This document shows positions 1 through 8,955 of a DNA stretch of 64,000 nt, piece by piece. Numbering within the stretch: position 1 is the first letter of the stretch; the number at the start of each line of letters is the position of its first letter. A program made the position numbers and the translations under genes. Below the pieces are notes generated by a model, which saw nothing but the letters and a program-made list of their open reading frames with translations, was not told the DNA's origin and made no database searches. Origin of the DNA: Mariniphaga sp040772505 (GTDB lineage Bacteria > Bacteroidota > Bacteroidia > Bacteroidales > Prolixibacteraceae); the NCBI GenBank assembly GCA_040772505.1, contig JAXGYA010000013.1:1-64000 (forward strand). Direction: 5' to 3'.

Positions 1-9
1 ACGATCTAT

Positions 10-48
10 ATAAGGAAATCAGGATTATCATAATCTGGATTTCCTTAT
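10..48. terminator. Long near-perfect hairpin, terminator-like
   Basis: Positions 10-20 (ATAAGGAAATC) pair perfectly with 38-48 (GATTTCCTTAT). An inner GATTAT/ATAATC pair continues the stem after a two-base mismatch. T-rich sequence follows on the plus strand (about 47-72), so it could end transcription of a plus-strand gene lying before the window. It could also be the edge of a mobile or repeat element, because it sits just outside the restriction-modification pair. Confidence 0.5.
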
Positions 49-152
49 TTATTATAATTCTGTTTTTATTTTGAGAGTCAAAATCAAAAATACGACCCCC
101 TAACCTTTATGCACTTGTCCGCCTAAACCAAAGGATTTAAATTTATATATGC

Positions 153-734
153 TTATCTCTTCCATTCAATATGGTCATTGATATGATGTTTCTCGAATGT
201 TTCTAAAATTTCTTCGCAAAATTGCATCGTATTTTTATCCCCTAGTTCTTTTGATAATTCATATAAATGGATAAACATCTTTTTGCCTGTTTCGGTTTGT
301 TTATAGTTCTTTTTCCTAAAATTATGGATGGAGCAAAGCGTTTGTCCGTTACTGATTTCTGCTTTTCCACCTAAATCTTTTGGAATAATATGGTCTGCAT
401 GTATTTCATAACCATTTTGTGGACCACGGCCACAAATTACACATCGATAATTATCTCTTCTAAAGATTTCTTCTTTTTGCTCTGGGGTAAAATCTTCCAA
501 TTCTCTTTGGTTGACGGAAGCAGGATCATATCTGTAAACACCCTTTTTAACTTTGATAAGAAAACCTTGCTGATGTAATGCTCTGATTGCGCGCCATGGA
601 TCTCGGGGCGGCTATTTATGGGTTTTTAACCATTCTTCTGTAACCCAATCAACGATCGGCCCATGCTTGAGATCTTCGTTTGGATGTGCATAAAAATAAT
701 CCTTGATTAATTGGCTAACTGTCTTATCACTCAT
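153..734 (-). pseudogene. HNH restriction endonuclease, reading frame interrupted by an amber codon
   Basis: Read from ATG at 734, the frame encodes about 193 residues: a winged-helix-like N-terminal domain (codons 1-78) and a C-terminal HNH nuclease domain. Codon 41 is TAG (612-614), between ...WLKTHK and PPRDPWRAIRALHQQG; the frame is otherwise open to 153. A single A-to-T change from AAG (Lys) would explain the stop. The HNH part shows CVICG, then HADHI, an Asn in ISNGQTLC, and CSIHNFRKKN, which fits a zinc-bound HNH fold. The first codons overlap the end of the methyltransferase gene by 8 bp (ATGAGTGA), so the two are translationally coupled. A TTG at 500 could in principle start an HNH-only polypeptide of 115 residues. 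I infer a restriction gene that has lost function while its protective methylase is kept. A base-call error at codon 41 cannot be excluded. Confidence 0.75.
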
Positions 735-1539
735 GGAGCTCTCCTATTGGTAACTCCTGTTGTTGCATATTAGGGAGATCGTTTATTCGCTTTTTTGCTA
801 AGGCACAATACTGAGGATCAATCTCTATTCCTATCCCTTTTCTATTAAGCATTTTTGTAGCGACTAATGTAGTACCACTTCCAAGAAATGGATCTAAAAC
901 AATTTCACCTTTATAAGAAAAAAGTTTTATTAATCTGTATGGTAATTCTTCGGGAAATGCTGCAACTCCTTTTTCAAGATTTGAACCAGGCAGTACATTT
1001 GTCATTTCCCAAATTGTCTTATGCCAATTATTATTCTGAAACTCTGTTTTATCAACTTTAGACTGTTCTCTAACAGAACTAGAAACTGAACGATAATTAA
1101 ACTTTCCTTTTTGAAAAATAATAATACTTTCTAAAAGATTGTCTGGATAAAAATACATAGGGTATGGGTTTTGTAACAAGACTCCGCTTCGTTTACTGAT
1201 TCTTAAATATCCATCTGGTTTTTTCCAAGTAATTTTATCTCTATATCTAAAACCAATATTTTGAAAAATTTTAGTTGCATCTGCTGTTATTGGGAATTTT
1301 TCTCCATCTACCAACATATCATCAATATTCAAAGCGAAAATTCTACCTTCTTGAAGAACTCTGTATGATTCTTTAGCCATTCTCTTTATTACTCCAAGAT
1401 ATTGTTGATAGTTTTTAAAAAGCCCCTTGTAATCAAATGGTGCATTGAAATATGGTGGTGATGTTACAATTAAATGAACACTTTTATCTTGCAATTCTTC
1501 CATACTCATGCTATTGCCAAATATTATTTTATGTTTCAT
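727..1539 (-). CDS. DNA methyltransferase of a type II restriction-modification system
   Basis: A 270-residue site-specific DNA methyltransferase. Near the N-terminus (residues 26-30) it has TSPPY, the catalytic motif IV in the SPPY form typical of N4-cytosine enzymes, though some N6-adenine enzymes look similar. The AdoMet-binding motif I (DPFLGSGTT, about residues 216-224) lies near the C-terminus. That IV-before-I order is the beta class. Its stop codon lies inside the first codons of the HNH endonuclease frame, so the pair is an operon with the methylase first. The protein looks complete and active, and its role would be to protect host DNA from the partner nuclease. The recognition sequence cannot be read from the protein. 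The gene is AT-richer than the nearby metabolic genes, which fits acquisition by transfer. Confidence 0.88.
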   Translation of the reverse strand: MKHKIIFGNSMSMEELQDKSVHLIVTSPPYFNAPFDYKGLFKNYQQYLGVIKRMAKESYRVLQEGRIFALNIDDMLVDGEKFPITADATKIFQNIGFRYRDKITWKKPDGYLRISKRSGVLLQNPYPMYFYPDNLLESIIIFQKGKFNYRSVSSSVREQSKVDKTEFQNNNWHKTIWEMTNVLPGSNLEKGVAAFPEELPYRLIKLFSYKGEIVLDPFLGSGTTLVATKMLNRKGIGIEIDPQYCALAKKRINDLPNMQQQELPIGELHE

Positions 1540-1968
1540 AATTATTTTCCTACAATTACTAATTTTTCAAATATCAAAAAAATATTAATATTTCTTGCAC
1601 TATTTTTCCACAAATGAATCCTTTGTCGAAATCCCTTTTGGTGCAAACTTCAGTTTTCCCATGGAGGCATCGGGTTTTTGTCTATTCACAATCCCCGTTT
1701 TAGTTTTAAGGTTACAAAATCCTGCCCAAAGCGGATATCAATTCCTGAGTAAAGCGGACAGTGATTCTTGCTGAAAACGGACAGTTGGGGTTCGCAAACA
1801 AACCATCACTTATTTTCCACTGATTATTAGTACTTCTGCTGGTTTTTAGAATAAATTAAAAATCAACAGGAGGGAAAAATGATCAAAGAAATTGATTAAC
1901 TTCGTTAAGAATTGTGTTAAACAATACATTTTTCTGAAAGAGTCTGTAACTTTAATAAATTTTTTGAG
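1540..1968. other. 429-bp gene-free stretch with a decayed IS21-like end
   Basis: The first part (1540-1680) is AT-rich and upstream of the methyltransferase, so it presumably holds its promoter; I could not pick out a clear one. From 1728 to 1784 a short motif (AAAGCGGA, AAAGCGGACAG, AAAACGGACAG) repeats about every 23 bp, the pattern of transposase-binding repeats at IS21-family ends. It is followed by a strong ribosome-binding site (AGGAGG, 1868-1873) and ATG at 1879. The remainder up to the lipoprotein gene at 1969 shows nothing further. Confidence 0.5.
1728..1920 (+). mobile_element. Remnant of an IS21-family left end with a broken istA start
   Basis: Three spaced AAAnCGGA repeats (1728-1784) precede AGGAGG and a six-codon frame, MIKEID, that ends in TAA at 1897-1899. 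The same frame continues as LR, a second TAA, then ELC. With Lys in place of both stops it would read MIKEIDKLRKELC, which looks like the start of an IstA-type transposase. No istA body or istB is present before the next gene, so this is a decayed, truncated copy. The family assignment rests on the repeat pattern and these few codons only. Confidence 0.4.
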
Positions 1969-4761
1969 ATGAAAACTGCATGTCTGAGTTTCTTCCTATT
2001 TCTGTTTCTTTTTTCCTGTAAAACAGACACCCAGCCCGATCCCTGGGTGGCAAACGCTCCTGCCGGCAATCGTTTTGTTGAAATCAGCAAAACCGGAGAG
2101 ACTGTTATTCCCAACGGACGGATATTGACGCCAGCCGGGAAAAGCATCGTGGTGGCGCCACATCCTTACGGACTCACGTTAAGCCCGGACGGCAATACGG
2201 TAGTCACAGCAAATTCGGGAACGAGCCCGCTTTCCATTACCATTATTCGGAATATTTTATCTGAAAATCCTGAAGTTCAACAGGTTCCGCCAGGGCCTTC
2301 GACTGACCGCGGCGTACTGGCTTCTGTTTTTATGGGACTGGCTGTTTCAAACGACAACAGCGTGGTTTATGTGGCCGGCGGACAGGAGAACAAAATATAT
2401 ATTTTCGATTTAAAAACGGGAGAAAAGCAAGGTTTTATTGATTGTGCTTATGTTTCAGACGATGTGGATTATTCGCATGGTTACATTGGCGACCTGGTTC
2501 TTTCAAAAGATGGAAAAAAACTGTATGCCGTCGATCAGATTGGGTTCCGGATGGTGATTGTTGATACTGAAACCGGAAAATTGGAACACAGTGTGCCTGT
2601 TGGCAGATACCCTTTTGGGATTTGTCTTTCGCCCGACCAGCAAAAAGTGTATGTGGCTAATGTGGGAATGTTTCAGTACAGTTTAATTGGCGGGATTACC
2701 GTAGATAATATAGCGGAAAAAGCACTGAAATACCCTCCTTTTGCTTATGGAAGTGAAGAAATGAAGAAAGGAATTGAAAACGACAGCGTTTCAGTTCCGG
2801 GTCTGGGAGAGATGAATGCACCTGAAGCCTTTTCGGTTTTTACAGTAAGTTTGGAAAAACCGGAAAAACCGGAAGTGATTGCCAAAACCAAAACCGGCAA
2901 CTTAGTGGGTGCGCTGGTTGAAGGCATCCCTGCTGTTGGAGGCGCCAGCCCCAACTCTTTGGTGGCAACCGGCGATTATGTTTTTGTAACCAACGGGAAC
3001 AACGATAATGTTTCAGTTTTATCTATCGAAAAAGATACGGTGGTGAACACCATTTATCTGAAACCCGACAGCCGGATGAAACAATTCCGCGGGGTCATTC
3101 CTTTTGGACTGGCGTTGTCGCCCGACAACCAGCGGCTTTATGTTGCCTGCTCGGGAATCAATGCAGTAGCTGTTGTCGATGCCGTTGACCTGAAAGTTTT
3201 GGGATACATTCCAACCGGCTGGTTTCCGGCAAAACTGCAGGTAAGCAGTAACGGAGAAAAATTGATAGTTGCCAACGCCAAAGGTTTTGGAAGCGGCCCC
3301 AACGGAGGATATACCTTTGAGCGGGGCCCCGAAGGCAGCTATATTGGCGCACTGATGAAAGGTACAGTTCAGGTTTTGGATATCCCTTCCGATAAAGAAC
3401 TTAAAAATCAGACCGAACAGGTAATTGCCAACAATTTTGATTTCAATAAATCCTCTTCCGAAAAATTCGACTGGCGCAAAAACAATCCGGTGCCGCTTTA
3501 CCCGGGCGAAAAGGAGAGTCCGATTAAACACATTGTTTTTATTTCGAAGGAAAACCGTACGTATGACGAAGTTTTCGGGCAGGTTGAAAAAGGGAAGGGC
3601 GATCCCGGACTGGCACGCTACGGACGCAATGTCTCGTTTACCAACAGCGCCGGAACCAACTCGGTGCAAAATGCAGATGTGATGGTAAACCACCTTAAAA
3701 TTGCCCGCGACTTTGCCATTTCCGACAATTTTTACGTGGATTCTGATGTCTCTGCCGACGGACATCGCTGGCTGGTGAATACCTATCCGAATGAGTGGGT
3801 GGAAACCAGCACTGCAGCCAGTTATGGCGGGAATCGAAGGTTTAAGTTTGACTCGAAAGCACCCGGTGTTTACGGGATGAACAGTTCGGCCGGAGCCATT
3901 TATCCGGAAGATTACAACGAAGCCGGCTCCATGTGGGAGCACCTTGAACGGCACGAAATCGACTTTTTTAACTTTGGCTTCGGTATCATGTTCGAGCCGG
4001 CAATTTACAGAGAGGAGTTTAAAAATGAAGGCATAAGGCATTATGTTAATTTTCCGTTGCCGCAACCGCTATGGAGCCGCACTTCAAAATTATACCCGAC
4101 ATACAATACGGCCATCCCCGATCAGTTTCGCATCGACCAGTTTCAAAAGGAATTTCAGGAAAAATGGATGAACGGGAAAGATACGATGCCTTCGTTGATA
4201 ACAGTAATTATTCCCCAGGACCACGGCGCCGGCGATCGTCCTGAAGCAGGATATCCGTTCCGCGAAAGTTATATGGCTGACAACGATTTGGCTGTGGGGC
4301 GGATTGTGGAATACTTGTCGCACACGCCGTATTGGAAAAACATGCTGATTGTGATTACCGAAGACGATGCTCAAAATGGCGTGGACCACGTGGATGCCCA
4401 CCGCAGTGTTCTGATGGTGATTTCGCCCTGGGTGAAAAAAGATTATGTGAGCCACGTCCATTACAGTTTTGGAAGTATTTTTAAAACTTTCTGGAACATT
4501 CTGGGACTGCCCTACCTGAACCAATACGATGCCGGGGCATCCGACCTGGCCGATTTTTTTGCCGACGAACCGGATTACACTCCTTACAATGCAATTCCTG
4601 TAGATTCCCGGGTTTTTGATCCGCAAAAAGCATTAGACCCGTTTGATGAAAACTTCGACTGGAAAGCATTGGAAGAATCGCCGGTGATGGACAATAAGGA
4701 AGATATGATTCGCGAAAGCAAGGAAAAAGACGAATACCGGCTGGAGAACCGGGAGAAATAA
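1969..4761 (+). CDS. Exported lipoprotein: YncE-like beta-propeller fused to a phosphoesterase domain
   Basis: A 930-residue protein starting with a lipoprotein signal peptide (hydrophobic MKTACLSFFLFLFLF, lipobox ending at Cys17). Residues about 40-480 are a YncE/NHL-type beta-propeller with blades such as GLTLSPDGNTVVTANSG and GLALSPDNQRLYVACSG. Residues about 518-880 belong to the phosphoesterase/alkaline-phosphatase superfamily: KENRTYDEVFG near 526, then IPQDHGAG, DNDLAVGRIVE and EDDAQNGVDHVDAHR, residues expected to bind metal and substrate. The substrate is unknown. It is paralogous to the 846-residue protein encoded at 6404, from which it is separated only by an IS3 element, so the two were once adjacent and next to the TonB-dependent receptor. 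I infer an outer-membrane-anchored enzyme acting on a phosphate ester whose product could be imported by that receptor. Confidence 0.82.
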   Translation: MKTACLSFFLFLFLFSCKTDTQPDPWVANAPAGNRFVEISKTGETVIPNGRILTPAGKSIVVAPHPYGLTLSPDGNTVVTANSGTSPLSITIIRNILSENPEVQQVPPGPSTDRGVLASVFMGLAVSNDNSVVYVAGGQENKIYIFDLKTGEKQGFIDCAYVSDDVDYSHGYIGDLVLSKDGKKLYAVDQIGFRMVIVDTETGKLEHSVPVGRYPFGICLSPDQQKVYVANVGMFQYSLIGGITVDNIAEKALKYPPFAYGSEEMKKGIENDSVSVPGLGEMNAPEAFSVFTVSLEKPEKPEVIAKTKTGNLVGALVEGIPAVGGASPNSLVATGDYVFVTNGNNDNVSVLSIEKDTVVNTIYLKPDSRMKQFRGVIPFGLALSPDNQRLYVACSGINAVAVVDAVDLKVLGYIPTGWFPAKLQVSSNGEKLIVANAKGFGSGPNGGYTFERGPEGSYIGALMKGTVQVLDIPSDKELKNQTEQVIANNFDFNKSSSEKFDWRKNNPVPLYPGEKESPIKHIVFISKENRTYDEVFGQVEKGKGDPGLARYGRNVSFTNSAGTNSVQNADVMVNHLKIARDFAISDNFYVDSDVSADGHRWLVNTYPNEWVETSTAASYGGNRRFKFDSKAPGVYGMNSSAGAIYPEDYNEAGSMWEHLERHEIDFFNFGFGIMFEPAIYREEFKNEGIRHYVNFPLPQPLWSRTSKLYPTYNTAIPDQFRIDQFQKEFQEKWMNGKDTMPSLITVIIPQDHGAGDRPEAGYPFRESYMADNDLAVGRIVEYLSHTPYWKNMLIVITEDDAQNGVDHVDAHRSVLMVISPWVKKDYVSHVHYSFGSIFKTFWNILGLPYLNQYDAGASDLADFFADEPDYTPYNAIPVDSRVFDPQKALDPFDENFDWKALEESPVMDNKEDMIRESKEKDEYRLENREK

Positions 4762-4891
4762 TCAAGTAACAAAATAACAATTTTGTATAAGTAATGGCAG
4801 GGAAAGTGCGTATTTGAAAGCAATTAGCACGCTCAAACTGTGTAGCGGTTTGATAGGTCAGTACCACGCAATCTGCCACTACTCATACAAT

Positions 4892-4910
4892 CAACCGTTG
4901 TGTGGCATAC
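4892..4910 (+). repeat. 19-bp repeat, left copy, split from its partner by the IS
   Basis: CAACCGTTGTGTGGCATAC. It matches 6227-6245 (CAACCGTTATGCGGCATAC) at 17 of 19 bases. Its last five bases, CATAC, are the target duplication of the IS. If the IS and one CATAC are removed, the two copies become a tandem pair with a 22-bp period. Confidence 0.7.
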
Positions 4911-4950
4911 TGACTCGTCCTAAAAAAAGGCTACACAACACGTAGCAATT

Positions 4951-5325
4951 ATGTATAAAAATGATGGATTTGTTAGAAGGTACAGCGAGGGTTTTAAACT
5001 CAAAATTTTAGCCGAACTTAGTACAGGAAACTACTCCAAGAAAAAACTTGGTGAGATTTACGGAATTAACCGGACGACCATTAATGAGTGGATTAAGAAG
5101 TACGACCGGAAAGATTTAATGAATACCAGAATACTAGTGGAAACTCAGGATGAAACAACAAGGCTTAAGGCCTTACAGAAAGAGATTAAGCAGCTCAAAG
5201 ACCTGCTAATCAAGAAGGATCTGGACAGGTTGGCGCAGGACGCCTACCTAGAGGTTGCAGCAGAAAAGATGGGGTATAAAAATGTGCAGGAGTTAAAAAA
5301 AAACTTAAACATCCAGCGCTTATGA
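4951..5325 (+). CDS. IS3-family OrfA, DNA-binding transposase subunit
   Basis: A 124-residue protein. The N-terminal helix-turn-helix (about residues 10-45, with LGEIYGINRTTINEWIKKY) binds the IS ends; a leucine-rich coiled-coil follows (about 60-95). An A9 run at 5295-5303 contains a classic A_AAA_AAC slippery heptamer. A -1 shift there enters a frame that is open straight into orfB, so an OrfAB fusion, the usual active IS3 transposase, can be made. Confidence 0.92.
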   Translation: MYKNDGFVRRYSEGFKLKILAELSTGNYSKKKLGEIYGINRTTINEWIKKYDRKDLMNTRILVETQDETTRLKALQKEIKQLKDLLIKKDLDRLAQDAYLEVAAEKMGYKNVQELKKNLNIQRL

Positions 5326-6179
5326 AGGCCGTTGAAATCACAAAAAGCACAGGGCAGGCAAGCATCGAGCGAACCTGCCAGTGCTTCAGCCTGCACAGGG
5401 ATGCTTACTACAAGACAAAAAAACGTCAGGTTAAACGGGAAGCAGTGACCCATCAGGTGATTAAACTTGTGAAAGAAGAGCGGATAGAACAGCCTAGGGT
5501 CGGAACTAGAAAGCTATACGAAGCCCTGCATTTTTCCTTTGAGGCCTCAGGGTTTAAAGTAGGTCGTGACAAGCTGTTTGACATCCTCAGGGCGAACGAC
5601 CTGCTGGTAAAACGGAAGAAGGCCTCGTGCAGAACCACCGATTCATACCACCGTTTTCACAAGTACAGCAACCTGGTTAAGGATATGACCGTTGGGTCCC
5701 CCAATCAGGTTTGGGTCTCTGACATTACTTACATACGCACGGTGAAGGGGTTCTGCTACCTAGCCCTTATTACGGATATGTTCTCCCGCAAAATTGTGGG
5801 CTACGATATCAGCAATTCCCTAGAGCTGGCGGGCTGTTTGCGAGCCCTAAAAAAAGCTCTGCGGACAGCCCGTCCAGCGGCCGGCTTGGTGCATCACTCG
5901 GATAGGGGCATTCAGTACTGCAGCAATCAGTACGTGAAAGAGTTAAATAAGCGGGAGATAAAAATTAGCATGACGGAAGAAAACCACTGCTATGAAAATG
6001 CTATAGCAGAACGGGTTAACGGGATACTAAAGGATGAGTTTTATCTCGATCAATGCTTTTTTACCACGAGCCACGCAAAAAAGGCAACAGAAAATGCGAT
6101 TGACATATACAACTCTAAAAGACTTCACCTATCTTTAGGGTACAAAACACCAAATACGGTATTTGAAAATGCTGTTTAA
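5322..6179 (+). CDS. IS3-family OrfB, DDE integrase-type transposase
   Basis: A 285-residue catalytic subunit overlapping orfA by 4 bp (ATGA). It has an HTH_21-like N-terminal part, then an rve-type RNase H fold with the DDE triad: Asp in WVSDITYIRT, Asp in HHSDRGIQYCS and Glu in NAIAERVNGILKDEF. It ends with the family-typical YNSKRLHLSLGYKTPN. The frame is uninterrupted. It is probably made mostly as the OrfAB frameshift product. Confidence 0.93.
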   Translation: MKAVEITKSTGQASIERTCQCFSLHRDAYYKTKKRQVKREAVTHQVIKLVKEERIEQPRVGTRKLYEALHFSFEASGFKVGRDKLFDILRANDLLVKRKKASCRTTDSYHRFHKYSNLVKDMTVGSPNQVWVSDITYIRTVKGFCYLALITDMFSRKIVGYDISNSLELAGCLRALKKALRTARPAAGLVHHSDRGIQYCSNQYVKELNKREIKISMTEENHCYENAIAERVNGILKDEFYLDQCFFTTSHAKKATENAIDIYNSKRLHLSLGYKTPNTVFENAV

Positions 6180-6226
6180 TTTATGGCTTAACCTGTAGCC
6201 GTATTTTAGGACTATACACATACCGC

Positions 6227-6245
6227 CAACCGTTATGCGGCATAC
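6227..6245 (+). repeat. 19-bp repeat, right copy
   Basis: CAACCGTTATGCGGCATAC, the partner of 4892-4910. Flanking CCGC (6223-6226) and internal GCGG (6237-6240) could pair as a short stem. I see no gene in the following 158 bp up to the next start codon. Confidence 0.65.
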
Positions 6246-6403
6246 AAAAAAAAACAACGTGCAAACATGCACATTTCGTTTTGCCGACATTAGTCAGAAG
6301 GAACCGTTAAAAAGAACCGTTCCCTTAAGAATATGAAGAATTGAATATGGACTATAAACAGGATTGAAAAAATAATAAAACAGTCTCTTTAAAGCTCAAA
6401 AAA

Positions 6404-8944
6404 ATGAAAAATAATTTTAAAGGTATCTGGCTGACAGCATTTCTGATTGTTTTTGCATCAGTAACAAAAATTGAGGCCCAAAATAATTTCGGCGTTCAAA
6501 AAGTCGGGAGTCAGGCAGATGGCAGCATTTTAGTGCCTACAAACCAGTTGTTAAGGCCGGCAGGGTTGCAGGTTTATATGCCCGGACGGCCCGTTGATCT
6601 CGTTGAAATTCCTGACAAAGGGCTTCTTGCAGTAAAAAACAAAAATTCACTTGAACTTATCCGGCTGGAAGACCGGACGATTCTGCAATCGCTGCCATTT
6701 CCGGAAAGCGGTTCATCTTTTAAAGGAATCTGGTATTCAGAAAAAAACAGCGCTATTTATGTAACCGATGCCAAAGACAAGGTTCTGATTGCGCGTCTCG
6801 GTAAAAACAATATCCTGAACTGGCAATTTCCAATTACAATGCCGGTTCCATCCATTGGCGGCAGCCCGTATCCCGGGGGAATTTTTTTAAACGAAACGGA
6901 AGACAAACTGTTCGTAACGCTTAGCCGGAGTAATTCTTTGGCAGTAATAAATTTGTCTGACACTTCGGTTACTGAAATCCCGGTAGGGATCGCGCCTTAT
7001 GATGTTGTACTAAAGTCGGGCGCCAAAGCCTACGTTTCAAACCGAGGCGGACGGCAACCCAAGGAAGGAGAACCATCCTACAATTCTTCAGGCAGCCAGG
7101 TACTGGTTGATCCGGCTACGGGCATTGCCAGCAACGGAACAGTTTCGGTTATCAACCTGAAGGAAAAAACGGAAGAAAAATCAATCGAAGTTGGCTTGCA
7201 TCCGTCAGGAATGGTTTTTAGCAGGGATAAATCGCTTTTATTTATGGCATGTGCAAACAGCGATATTATTTCAGTGATTGATACTGAAACAGATGAGGTG
7301 GTGAATGAGATTTCAGTCCGGATGAATGACGACCTTCCTTTTGGAAGTTCGCCAAATGCCCTGACTATTTCGCCCGATGGTGAATTTTTGTTCGTCGTCA
7401 ACGGAACTGACAATGCTGTTTGTGTGGTTGAAACTGCCAATCCAACCCGGATTGCCGGATACATTCCTACCGGCTGGTATCCTGGAGCAGTTGCCGTCAA
7501 CAACTCAGGAAATTTTTTATTCGTGGCCAATGTAAAAGGGATTGGTTCACGCAACCAAAGAACTGACAGAAAGGGATTGAACTCGCACGATCATTTGGGA
7601 AGCATTTCAATTATTCCTGTTCCGGATAAAAATGAACTCTCAAAAATGACAGAGGTTGTTTTACGGAATAATTCATTTACAACCCTCTATTCAAATCAAT
7701 CTGAGAAAGGGAAGAGTAAAAAGAAAGTTGCGGTTCCGGTTTTGCCCGACCACTCGTCGCATTTTAAACATGTGGTGTATATCATCAAAGAAAACCGGAC
7801 TTATGACCAGGTTTTTGGCGATATATCGCAGGGGAATGGTGATACGGGCCTCGTGCATTTTGGAAGGGAAATTACGCCAAACCACCATAAACTGGCCGAA
7901 ACGTTTGTTTTGATGGACAATTATTATTGTAGCGGCGTGCTGAGTGCCGACGGGCATCAATGGACCAACGAAGCTTTTGTAACCGATTATCTTGAAAAGT
8001 CGTTTGGCGGATTTACACGCAGTTATCCTTACGATGGCGATGATGCGCTGGCTTATGCAAGTTCAGGTTTTATCTGGGACAATGTTTTAAAAAACGGACT
8101 TACGTTCCGCAATTACGGCGAATTTGTGGATGCCGTTATCCAGCCTGCAAACGCAACGTTTACAGAAATTTACAACGACTTCAAAAACGGCACAAAAAAA
8201 ATTTCGATAAAAGCGAAGGTAAATCTCGAACAACTTGAACCTTACATTTGCCCGACATTTATCGGGTTTCCGAATAAAGTGCCGGATGTTTACCGTGCAG
8301 CAGAATTTTTAAAAGAGCTGAGCGAATTTGAGCAGAACGATGACTTTCCCAACTTCATAATCATGTTGCTGCCAAACGATCACACCTCGGGTACGCGGCC
8401 CGGGTTACCAACACCACGTGCGGCAGTTGCCGACAATGATTTGGCGCTGGGACAAATTGTGGAAGCCATTTCAAAAAGTAAATTCTGGAAAGAAACCTGC
8501 ATTTTTGTAACCGAAGATGACCCGCAGAACGGGCTCGATCATGTTGACGGTCACCGGACAGTTGGCATGGTTATCAGCCCTTATACGAAACGGGAAGAGG
8601 TAGTTTCTACATATTATTCCCAAATCAATATGGTTCGTACAATGGAAAATATACTTGGTATTCCGCCAATGAACCAATTCGACCTTATGGCAGAACCGAT
8701 GTTGGACTGTTTTACCGAATCCCCGGATTTTACTCCTTATAAAGCTGAAAAAAACAATATTCCGCTGGATGAGATAAATCCCCCGCTGGAGAGCCTGAAC
8801 GGGAAAAAACGGTATTGGGCCGAAAAGTCAATGGAACAGGATTTGGATAACTACGATCGCATTGACGAAGATACGTTTAACCGAATCATCTGGCATGCCA
8901 TGAAAGGATATGACCGGCCTTATCCGGCGTTGTCAGAAAAATAA
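6404..8944 (+). CDS. Exported YncE-like propeller / phosphoesterase protein, paralogue of the gene at 1969
   Basis: An 846-residue protein with a Sec signal peptide (MKNNFKGIWLTAFLIVFASV..., likely cleaved after IEAQ) and no lipobox, so it is probably periplasmic or released rather than lipid-anchored like its paralogue. Residues about 35-420 form a YncE-type propeller (SNGTVSVINLKEKT, ALTISPDGEFLFVVNGTDN). From about 455 comes the phosphoesterase domain with KENRTYDQVFG, LPNDHTSG, DNDLALGQIVE and EDDPQNGLDHVDGHR, matching the motifs of the first copy one for one. It is followed after 11 bp by a TonB-dependent receptor gene, so the two are almost certainly co-transcribed. Whether the propeller binds the receptor or the substrate is unknown. 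Confidence 0.82.
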   Translation: MKNNFKGIWLTAFLIVFASVTKIEAQNNFGVQKVGSQADGSILVPTNQLLRPAGLQVYMPGRPVDLVEIPDKGLLAVKNKNSLELIRLEDRTILQSLPFPESGSSFKGIWYSEKNSAIYVTDAKDKVLIARLGKNNILNWQFPITMPVPSIGGSPYPGGIFLNETEDKLFVTLSRSNSLAVINLSDTSVTEIPVGIAPYDVVLKSGAKAYVSNRGGRQPKEGEPSYNSSGSQVLVDPATGIASNGTVSVINLKEKTEEKSIEVGLHPSGMVFSRDKSLLFMACANSDIISVIDTETDEVVNEISVRMNDDLPFGSSPNALTISPDGEFLFVVNGTDNAVCVVETANPTRIAGYIPTGWYPGAVAVNNSGNFLFVANVKGIGSRNQRTDRKGLNSHDHLGSISIIPVPDKNELSKMTEVVLRNNSFTTLYSNQSEKGKSKKKVAVPVLPDHSSHFKHVVYIIKENRTYDQVFGDISQGNGDTGLVHFGREITPNHHKLAETFVLMDNYYCSGVLSADGHQWTNEAFVTDYLEKSFGGFTRSYPYDGDDALAYASSGFIWDNVLKNGLTFRNYGEFVDAVIQPANATFTEIYNDFKNGTKKISIKAKVNLEQLEPYICPTFIGFPNKVPDVYRAAEFLKELSEFEQNDDFPNFIIMLLPNDHTSGTRPGLPTPRAAVADNDLALGQIVEAISKSKFWKETCIFVTEDDPQNGLDHVDGHRTVGMVISPYTKREEVVSTYYSQINMVRTMENILGIPPMNQFDLMAEPMLDCFTESPDFTPYKAEKNNIPLDEINPPLESLNGKKRYWAEKSMEQDLDNYDRIDEDTFNRIIWHAMKGYDRPYPALSEK

Positions 8945-8955
8945 TATTTACAAAA

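Larger units (their letters stand above)
4911..6218 (+). mobile_element. Complete IS3-family insertion sequence, 1308 bp
   Basis: The left end at 4911 (TGACTCGTCCTAAAAAAAGG) and the inverted right end at 6218 (TGTATAGTCCTAAAATACGG) form an imperfect inverted repeat of about 25 bp with a shared GTCCTAAAA core; they start with TG and end with CA as in IS3 elements. The element is flanked by a direct 5-bp duplication, CATAC (4906-4910 and 6219-6223). Inside are orfA and orfB in the -1 relationship expected for this family. Ends, duplication and both frames are intact, so it appears recent and potentially active. It sits between two paralogous phosphoesterase genes without disrupting either. Confidence 0.9.

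Noticed and set aside
3019..4065. 348-codon open frame on the minus strand inside the phosphoesterase gene
   Set aside because: Antisense to a clear coding sequence, no domain, no signal for translation; it results from the codon use of the real gene.
4090..4626. 178-codon minus-strand frame at the end of the same gene
   Set aside because: Antisense shadow with no recognisable protein features.
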